NCBI GenBank assembly: GCA_012838715.1
Contig: DUOR01000097.1
Location: forward strand, 1-7,100
Origin: Actinomycetales bacterium
Lineage (GTDB): Bacteria; Actinomycetota; Actinomycetes; Mycobacteriales; Mycobacteriaceae
Length of the DNA: 7,100 nt
Reading direction: 5' to 3'
In this document: one piece after another, positions 1-4,099 of the stretch
Numbering within the stretch: position 1 is the first letter of the stretch
How the letters are laid out: each line of letters opens with the position of its first letter
Translations under genes and position numbers: made by a program
Notes under the pieces: generated by a model
Database searches by the model: none
The model's input: the letters and a program-made list of their open reading frames with translations, nothing else
Told to the model about the DNA's origin: nothing

Positions 1-356
1 CGGTCGCGATGATCGGCGACGGCATCAACGACGCCCCGGCGCTGGCCTCGGCGGACGTGGGCATCGCGATGGGCGCCACCGGCAGCGACGCCGCGGTGGA
101 ATCCGCCGACGTCGCGTTCATGGGGCATGACCTGCGGACGCTTCCGGCCGCGATGGCTCATGCCCGGCGCGGGCGGCGGATCATGACGCAGAACATCGCG
201 CTGTCGCTGCTCATCATCGTCGGCCTGCTGCCGCTGGCGTTGACCGGCGTGCTGGGTCTCGCGGCGGTGGTGCTGGTGCACGAGGCCGGCGAAATCGTCG
301 TCATCGCCAACGGGTTGCGGGCGGCCAGGGGCGGGGCAATCCGGGGCGTGGCCTAA
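1..356 (+). CDS. Heavy-metal-translocating P-type (P1B) ATPase, C-terminal fragment
   Basis: The reading frame enters from the left edge (first whole codon at base 3) and ends at TAA 354-356, so only about the last 118 residues are present. The first residues carry the P-type ATPase hinge motif GDGINDAPAL, which closes the Mg/ATP-binding P domain. Next comes the ADVGIAMG segment and then two closely spaced hydrophobic stretches ending in VHEAGEIVVIANGLRAAR, the position of the last membrane helix in P1B pumps. In that family the helix helps set metal choice, and a His-Glu pair here recalls the HEGGT-type helix of P1B-4 (cobalt/iron/zinc-type) pumps. The substrate remains uncertain because the CPC/SPC helix lies outside the window. 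The protein pumps a metal ion across the cytoplasmic membrane using ATP. There is no C-terminal metal-binding domain after the last helix. The next gene starts 87 bases downstream on the same strand, beyond a possible terminator, so co-transcription is possible but not shown. Confidence 0.93.
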   Translation, partial: VAMIGDGINDAPALASADVGIAMGATGSDAAVESADVAFMGHDLRTLPAAMAHARRGRRIMTQNIALSLLIIVGLLPLALTGVLGLAAVVLVHEAGEIVVIANGLRAARGGAIRGVA

Positions 357-369
357 AGTCAGCGACGGT

Positions 370-386
370 GCCGGGCAATCCCCGGC
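370..386 (+). terminator. Possible weak terminator hairpin after the P-type ATPase
   Basis: GCCGGG (370-375) and CCCGGC (381-386) form a perfect 6-bp stem with a 5-base loop, starting 14 bases after the ATPase stop codon. A second self-complementary pair, CCGCGG at 388-393 and 402-407, follows. There is no T-run, which is common for actinobacterial terminators but lowers confidence. The stem could equally be chance in such GC-rich DNA. Confidence 0.3.
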
Positions 387-429
387 CCCGCGGTCCAGCG
401 GCCGCGGCTTCACCCACCGGCCAGCCAGC

Positions 430-435
430 AGGAGG
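430..435 (+). promoter_or_regulatory. Strong ribosome binding site for the ABC exporter (GTG start)
   Basis: A full AGGAGG lies 8 bases before the GTG at 444. It decides the start codon, because no ATG in this frame has a comparable site and the conserved first membrane helix begins soon after residue 12. Confidence 0.85.
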
Positions 436-443
436 TTCCCGCC

Positions 444-2339
444 GTGCAATCCCTCGCCCGCATCCTCGCCTCGACGAAGGTGCTGTGGCCCTTTTACGTG
501 GGCATCATCGTGTGTTCCCTGGGCACCGCCGCGGCCGCGCTGGTCAGCCCGTTCCTCATCCGCGACGCCACCGACGCCATCGTCGGCGCGATCGGCGACG
601 GAGGCGACGACGTCATCAACCGCACCGTGACAACGGTGCTGTGGCTGGCCATCGGCCTGCTCATCGCGGACCTGGCGCAGACCATCGTGCACAACATCGG
701 CGGCTACCTCGGCGACGTCATGACCGCGCGGATGCGCGAAATCCTGTCGACCCGCTACTTCGCCAAACTGCTCTCGCTGCCGCAGCGCTACTTCGACGAC
801 CAGGTCACGGGCACCATCATCGCCCGGCTGGAACGCTCCATCACCAACGTGACGCAGTTCCTGCAGTCGTTCTCCAACAACTTCTTCCCCATGCTGCTCA
901 CCGTGTTCGCGGTGCTCGGCATCACCGGCTGGCATTACTGGCCGCTGGCCGTGCTGTTGGCGGCGGTGTTCCCCACGTACATGTGGCTGACGACGCTGAC
1001 CTCGAAGCGCTGGCAGAAGATCGAGGGCAAGAAGAACGGCGAGATCGACCTCGCCGGCGGCCGTTTCGCGGAGGTCGTCGGCCAGGTGAAGGTCGTCCGT
1101 TCCTTCACCGCCGAGGTCCGCGAGGTCGACGGCTTCTCCCGCCACTACGAACGCACCGTGGGCCTGACCCGCGAGCAGTCGTCCTGGTGGCACCGGATGG
1201 ACGCGCTGCGCGGCGGCATCCTCAACGTCATCTTCTTCGGCATTTACCTGCTGCTGTTCCTGCGCACCCTGCGCGGCGACTTCTCCATCGGCACGATGGT
1301 CATGCTCATCCAGCTGGTGAACATGGCCCGCCAGCCCGCCACCATGATGAGCTTCCTCGTCGACGCCGCCCAGCGCGCCGTCGCCGGCTCCCGTGACTAC
1401 TTCGACGTCATGGCGCTGCAGGAGGAGAAGTCCGCGCCGAAGGCGCTGGTGCGGGCCGCGGCGACGGACGGCCGGGCCGCCGACGCGTCGGCACGCGGCG
1501 AGGGCCTCGACCCGGATTACGCGCCGCAGCGGCTCACCCCGCCGGAGGACGGCTCCCCCGTCATCGACCTCGACGACGTCTCCTTCGCCTACGAGAAGGG
1601 CAACCCGGTCCTCGAGGGCGTGACCTTCAACGCCGGCCGCGGCGAAAAGGTCGCGCTGGTCGGCGAATCCGGCGGCGGCAAGTCGACGCTGGTCAACCTG
1701 ATCCTCGGTTTCTACCAGCCGACCGGCGGCGTGCTGGAAGTGTGCGGCGCCGACGTCCGCGAAGTGCCCATGGGCAACCTCCGCGCCTCGGTGGGCGTGG
1801 TGTTCCAGGATGCGGCGCTGTTCTCAGGCACCATCCGCGAGAACATCGCCTACGGCCGACCCGACGCCACCGACGCCGAAATCATCGACGCCGCGCGCCG
1901 CGCCAACGCCGACGACTTCGTGCGCCGCTTCCCCAAGGGCTACGACACCACCATCGGCGAACGCGGCCTGAAACTGTCCGGCGGGCAGAAGCAGCGCATC
2001 GCCATCGCGCGCGCCATCCTCAAGGACGCACCCGTCCTGCTTCTCGACGAAGCCACCTCGGCGCTCGACACGAAGGCCGAACGCGAGGTGCAGCGTGGAC
2101 TCGAGGAGCTGATGCAGGGGCGGACGACCATCATCATCGCCCACCGGTTGTCCACGATTTCGAACGTGGACACCATCGTCACCCTGGACCGGGGCCGCGT
2201 CGACGAGGTCGGCTCCCCCGCCGAACTCGCCGTGTCCGGCGGCATTTACGCCGAACTGCTGAAGCTCACCGCGTCGGCGTCGGCCGCCGACCGGAAGCGC
2301 CTGAAGAAGTACGGGCTCGAAGTCGAGGACGAGGTTTAG
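444..2339 (+). CDS. ABC exporter half-transporter (fused membrane and ATPase domains, MsbA/ABCB type)
   Basis: The gene encodes 631 residues from GTG with AGGAGG 8 bases upstream. The N-terminal half is a type-1 exporter membrane domain with about six helices (near residues 15-37, 61-85, 147-165, 167-186, 257-276 and 283-300). The ATPase domain starts near residue 373 with A-loop Tyr383, Walker A GESGGGKST (407-415), Q-loop Gln455, signature LSGGQKQR (511-518), Walker B VLLLDE (531-536), D-loop SALD and switch His567. All catalytic residues are present, so it should be an active pump working as a homodimer, or as a heterodimer with a partner not in the window. Residues about 329-372 form a longer, Ala/Arg/Asp-rich linker between the domains. 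The substrate cannot be read from sequence. Related proteins export lipids, peptides, siderophores or drugs. The metal ATPase upstream on the same strand hints at, but does not show, a shared role. Confidence 0.95.
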   Translation: MQSLARILASTKVLWPFYVGIIVCSLGTAAAALVSPFLIRDATDAIVGAIGDGGDDVINRTVTTVLWLAIGLLIADLAQTIVHNIGGYLGDVMTARMREILSTRYFAKLLSLPQRYFDDQVTGTIIARLERSITNVTQFLQSFSNNFFPMLLTVFAVLGITGWHYWPLAVLLAAVFPTYMWLTTLTSKRWQKIEGKKNGEIDLAGGRFAEVVGQVKVVRSFTAEVREVDGFSRHYERTVGLTREQSSWWHRMDALRGGILNVIFFGIYLLLFLRTLRGDFSIGTMVMLIQLVNMARQPATMMSFLVDAAQRAVAGSRDYFDVMALQEEKSAPKALVRAAATDGRAADASARGEGLDPDYAPQRLTPPEDGSPVIDLDDVSFAYEKGNPVLEGVTFNAGRGEKVALVGESGGGKSTLVNLILGFYQPTGGVLEVCGADVREVPMGNLRASVGVVFQDAALFSGTIRENIAYGRPDATDAEIIDAARRANADDFVRRFPKGYDTTIGERGLKLSGGQKQRIAIARAILKDAPVLLLDEATSALDTKAEREVQRGLEELMQGRTTIIIAHRLSTISNVDTIVTLDRGRVDEVGSPAELAVSGGIYAELLKLTASASAADRKRLKKYGLEVEDEV

Positions 2340-2349
2340 GGGCGCAGTG

Positions 2350-2400
2350 GCCTCGGTACCCGGAGTCCCGGGGGATGCCTCGGGCTCAAAGTCCCGGGGC
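2350..2400 (+). repeat. Imperfect tandem repeat between convergent genes
   Basis: Two copies of a roughly 25-base unit lie head to tail. Each starts with GCCTCGG (2350-2356 and 2377-2383) and ends with AGTCCCGGGG (2364-2373 and 2390-2399), with differing 7- and 6-base middles. The second copy abuts the stop codon of the 66-residue gene on the other strand (2401-2403). Confidence 0.65.
2367..2399 (+). terminator. Candidate terminator of the ABC exporter, with two alternative stems
   Basis: CCTCGGG (2378-2384) can pair with CCCGGGG on its left (2367-2373, 4-base loop GATG) or with the identical CCCGGGG on its right (2393-2399, 8-base loop). Each stem is 7 bp with one G-U pair. It starts 28 bases after the ABC stop codon and lies between convergent genes, where a terminator is expected. 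No T-run follows. The G-U pair becomes an A-C mismatch on the other strand, so it should work better for the + transcript. Confidence 0.5.
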
Positions 2401-2601
2401 CTAGGACGCCAGGGTCACGAGCTCACTGTCGAGGATGCCCGGGCGGGCCGGCCCGTCGTAAACGAAGAGCGAGACGTAGTCCTCGAGGGTGAAGGAATCC
2501 TCGGCGCGGGCGGCGTCGTAGGTGCTGGAGTCGTAAGCGGTCGCGCCGAAAGTGGTCGCGTCGTGGTTGGCGGCGGTGCGGAAAGCGAGTGCTGCGGTCA
2601 T
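2401..2601 (-). CDS. Small acidic hypothetical protein (66 residues), no recognised family
   Basis: The start is ATG at 2601-2599 with GGAG 10 bases upstream (2615-2612), and the stop is TAG at 2403-2401. I do not recognise the protein. It has ten Asp/Glu against three Arg, with no Lys, no Cys and no Met after the initiator. It has no signal peptide or membrane helix, so it is probably cytosolic. Residues 14-28 form three five-residue units, DATTF, GATAY and DSSTY, each ending in an aromatic residue, followed by a more conserved-looking block FTLEDYVSLFVYDGPARPG (37-55). The frame stays open upstream to an ATG at 2793-2791, but that extension is Arg/Pro-rich, lacks an initiation site and looks like GC-rich non-coding sequence. 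The gene converges on the ABC exporter and follows a roughly 295-base leader with its own regulatory signals. Codon use is ordinary for the window. It could still be a fortuitous ORF. Confidence 0.6.
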   Translation of the reverse strand: MTAALAFRTAANHDATTFGATAYDSSTYDAARAEDSFTLEDYVSLFVYDGPARPGILDSELVTLAS

Positions 2602-2678
2602 TGCTGGGGTTCTCCGGGAAAAGTTCGGGTGCGGCGTCGGGGCTGTGACGTCCACGCGGCGACCGGAGGGCCTCGACG

Positions 2679-2704
2679 GAACCGGGTTCGGTGAACCGGG
2701 TTCG
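2679..2704. repeat. Tandem pair of GAACCGGGTTCG
   Basis: Two identical 12-base copies (2679-2690 and 2693-2704) are separated by GT. Each copy is a near-palindrome, GAACC and GGTTC around one central base. The pair lies between the candidate attenuator stems and the 66-residue gene. It could be a pair of operator half-sites or alternative RNA pairing arms. The function is unknown. Confidence 0.7.
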
Positions 2705-2705
2705 T

Positions 2706-2732
2706 GGGCCGCGGGCCCCGTCGTGCGGGGCC
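2706..2732 (-). promoter_or_regulatory. Mutually exclusive stem-loops behind the leader ORF (attenuator-like)
   Basis: Read on the - strand, GGCCCCG (2732-2726) and CGGGGCC (2720-2714) form a perfect 7-bp stem with a 5-base loop, starting 5 bases after the leader ORF stop. The 3' arm overlaps GGGCC (2718-2714), which can instead pair with GGCCC (2710-2706) around a 3-base loop. Both stems cannot form at once. A ribosome at the leader stop codon would cover the first arm. This is the geometry of translation-controlled attenuation, but neither stem has a T-run, so the effect on transcription or on downstream initiation is inference. Confidence 0.4.
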
Positions 2733-2737
2733 GGGGT

Positions 2738-2815
2738 CTAGGGTCGCGGCGCGGACTGCGGACAGCGGCACATCGACGACGACGGAACCGCACGATGCGT
2801 GCTCGCGTGGACCAT
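2738..2815 (-). CDS. Candidate 25-residue leader peptide with a Met-Cys-Arg-Cys run
   Basis: This short frame starts at ATG 2815-2813 and ends at TAG 2740-2738. It is preceded by GAAAGGAG (2828-2821), one of the best ribosome binding sites in the window, spaced 5 bases from the ATG. The peptide reads MVHASTHRAVPSSSMCRCPQ and then five more residues. Residues 15-18 are Met-Cys-Arg-Cys, three sulfur amino acids in four codons, and three serines precede them. The frame lies in the leader of the 66-residue gene, downstream of a McbR-like operator and just before two competing stems. By analogy with leader peptides that sense charged tRNA (cysteine-responsive short ORFs are known in mycobacteria), it may sense Cys/Met supply. 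It is too short to be supported by coding statistics, so the ribosome binding site and the context are the only evidence. Confidence 0.45.
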   Translation of the reverse strand: MVHASTHRAVPSSSMCRCPQSAPRP

Positions 2816-2820
2816 CGGTG

Positions 2821-2828
2821 CTCCTTTC
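2821..2828 (-). promoter_or_regulatory. Ribosome binding site for the leader ORF
   Basis: GAAAGGAG on the - strand, with 5 bases to the ATG at 2815, has near-ideal match and spacing. Its presence in front of only 25 codons is the reason this frame is called. Confidence 0.6.
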
Positions 2829-2848
2829 GTCGTGGCCGTCACCCTGCG

Positions 2849-2887
2849 CCGGGCGTTTCCCGGAGGATGCGCCGGTCTCTCCCGGCG
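2849..2887 (-). promoter_or_regulatory. Two hairpins at the 5' end of the leader RNA
   Basis: On the - strand, CGCCGG (2887-2882) and CCGGCG (2875-2870) form a 6-bp stem with loop GAGAGA. CCGGG (2863-2859) and CCCGG (2853-2849) then form a 5-bp stem with loop AAACG. Both lie between the likely transcription start (near 2896) and the leader ribosome binding site. They do not fit a riboswitch class that I can name. A resemblance of the GGAGAG segment to the glycine riboswitch fails because no matching CTCTC strand follows. Confidence 0.35.
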
Positions 2888-2892
2888 ACTAA

Positions 2893-2908
2893 TGGACAAG
2901 TTAGTCTA
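2893..2908 (-). promoter_or_regulatory. McbR-like operator overlapping a possible -10 box
   Basis: On the - strand the sequence is TAGAC, six bases, then GTCCA. The McbR consensus of C. glutamicum is TAGAC-N6-GTCTA, so 9 of 10 defined bases match. McbR is the TetR-type repressor of sulfur amino acid genes and responds to S-adenosylhomocysteine. The site overlaps TAGACT (2908-2903), a plausible -10 box for the leader and 66-residue gene, where binding would block transcription. A second symmetry, GACTAA (2887-2892) with TTAGTC (2901-2906), overlaps it and could be the real operator of another TetR or MarR protein. No + strand gene starts to the right of this site, so the - strand unit is the only local target. 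Confidence 0.5.
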
Positions 2909-2976
2909 GTTTGCGGCCGGAAGTACATACCCGCGGCGAAATGACGGAGAAAACCCAGTTCATGGCCGCGCACGCT

Positions 2977-3002
2977 CCCCCGATGCGGGGGCAATCCCCC
3001 GC
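2977..3002 (-). terminator. G/C hairpin with alternative pairing, possible second terminator
   Basis: CCCCCG (2977-2982) can pair with CGGGGG (2986-2991). Alternatively GCGGGGG (2985-2991) can pair with CCCCCGC (2996-3002) around a 4-base loop. It lies about 150 bases beyond the lipid kinase stop and before the next promoter on the same strand, so it may insulate the two units. There is no T-run directly after the stem. Confidence 0.3.
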
Positions 3003-3014
3003 TCCAACCCTCCC

Positions 3015-3042
3015 CGGAACAGCGCCGGAACAGCGCTGGAAC
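3015..3042. repeat. 11-base tandem duplication
   Basis: CGGAACAGCGC occurs twice without a gap (3015-3025 and 3026-3036), followed by the partial third copy TGGAAC. It is short and probably arose by slippage. Confidence 0.7.
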
Positions 3043-3079
3043 CGTCATCCGAACACATTCCGGACAGACCGGTTCAGCC

Positions 3080-3110
3080 GCGCATCCGCCACGGCCCCGC
3101 CCGGATGCGC
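3080..3110 (-). terminator. Candidate terminator of the oxidase-kinase operon
   Basis: GCGCATCCG (3080-3088) and CGGATGCGC (3102-3110) form a perfect 9-bp stem with a 13-base loop. It lies 45 bases past the kinase stop codon on the - strand. It is the longest perfect stem I noticed in the intergenic DNA. No T-run follows, as is common in this phylum. Confidence 0.55.
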
Positions 3111-3154
3111 ACACCCCGCCCTGCTACGCTCGCACCCCGCCCGCACCCCGCCGA

Positions 3155-4099
3155 CTACGGCCGCGGCACGATGTAGCGGCCGGCGGCGGGCACGACCTCC
3201 ACGGTGACGGGCAGCGAGGCCATGCGGTCGCCGTCGGCGTAGACGTTGTGCGGCAGAGTATCGAGCAGCTCCACGCGCGCGCTGCGGGTGCGGTACATGC
3301 TCACCTGCTCGACGTCGCCGAGGTCGCCGGTGAACACCTTCGAGAACGCGAGCGCCGCCTTCAGGCGCGACGCCTTCCCCACCACGGTGACGTCGAGCAG
3401 CCCGTCGGCGTGGTCGGCGTCGGGGCAGATCTTCATCCCGCCGCCGTAGGAACGCGTGTTGCCGAAGGCGGCGAGGGTGATGGGCGACTCGAGCACGGTG
3501 CCGTCGTCAAGCGTGATGCGGAACGGCAGCGCATGGAAGTTGAGGAACTCGGCGACGATGGCCAGGTTGTACCGGTTGCGGCCGTGCGGCCAGGTCATGC
3601 GGTTGACGCGGTCCGACACGAGCGAGTCGAAGCCGGAGCACATGACGGTGCCGAACCAGCGGGGGTCACCGTCGTCGGGCGTGATGCGGCCGAGGTCGGT
3701 GGTGATGGTGAAGCCGTCGGCGACGACGTCGGCGGCCGCTTCCGGCGAGGTCGGCAGGCGGTACTCGCGGGCGTGGTCGTTGCCGGTGCCCGCGGGGATG
3801 ATGCCCAGCGGCAGGCCGGTGCCGGCCTGGACCTGCAGGGCGAGGTTGATCATGCCGTCGCCGCCGACGACGACGAGGGCGTCGATGCGCTCGTCGGAGG
3901 TGACTTCGGCGAGCAGTTTCCGCGAGGATTCCTCGTCGGCGCCCTGCACCGCCACCACGTCGACGCCGCGTTCGTTGAAGCGCGCCATCGCCCGTTCCGC
4001 CGCGTGCGCCGCCCGCCCGTGGCCGGCGAGCGGGTTCGTGACCAGCGCGACCGTGTCCACGTCGACCCAGTCAATCGGGTACTTCTCGCGGTCGAACAT
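3155..4099 (-). CDS. Diacylglycerol kinase family protein (DAGK/LCB kinase)
   Basis: The protein has 314 residues, close to the usual 300-320 for bacterial YegS/DgkB-type lipid kinases. It should transfer phosphate from ATP to a lipid alcohol such as diacylglycerol, giving phosphatidic acid at the inner face of the membrane. Visible motifs are an early VTNPLAGHG phosphate-contact segment, GGDGMIN (79-85; the family usually has GGDGT), the nucleotide-binding loop AGTGND (103-108), and the C-terminal domain with GGGMKICPDADHADGLLDV. Near the end it reads DGD (289-291) where the family usually has DGE, whose Glu is proposed as a catalytic or metal residue. The ATG overlaps the stop of the upstream oxidase by one base (TGATG, 4101-4097), so the two are translationally coupled. 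From memory, M. tuberculosis Rv2252, in a similar cluster, was reported as a diacylglycerol kinase linked to phosphatidylinositol mannoside synthesis. The frame extends upstream past 4099, but that part is antisense-like noise. Confidence 0.92.
   Translation of the reverse strand: MFDREKYPIDWVDVDTVALVTNPLAGHGRAAHAAERAMARFNERGVDVVAVQGADEESSRKLLAEVTSDERIDALVVVGGDGMINLALQVQAGTGLPLGIIPAGTGNDHAREYRLPTSPEAAADVVADGFTITTDLGRITPDDGDPRWFGTVMCSGFDSLVSDRVNRMTWPHGRNRYNLAIVAEFLNFHALPFRITLDDGTVLESPITLAAFGNTRSYGGGMKICPDADHADGLLDVTVVGKASRLKAALAFSKVFTGDLGDVEQVSMYRTRSARVELLDTLPHNVYADGDRMASLPVTVEVVPAAGRYIVPRP

Larger units (their letters stand above)
2816..3154. other. Intergenic stretch between the lipid kinase and the leader ORF
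   Basis: No convincing gene is present. From right to left it holds a 9-bp inverted repeat (3080-3110), an 11-base tandem duplication (3015-3036), a G/C hairpin with two pairings (2977-3002), a McbR-like site (2893-2908) and two leader hairpins (2849-2887). The open frames here are Arg/Pro/Gly-rich and lack ribosome binding sites. Around 2888-2960 the DNA is noticeably more A/T-rich than its flanks, consistent with a promoter. Confidence 0.6.

Noticed and set aside
2602..2793. N-terminal extension of the 66-residue protein to 130 residues
   Set aside because: The added part is Arg/Pro-rich with no initiation site. The ATG at 2601 has its own GGAG. The extension overlaps the leader ORF and the stem-loops.
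2813..2890. Glycine riboswitch-like signals (GGGAGAG and GAAAGGAGC) in the leader
   Set aside because: The conserved closing CTCTC strand and the paired aptamer layout are missing, and GAAAGGAG is better explained as a ribosome binding site.
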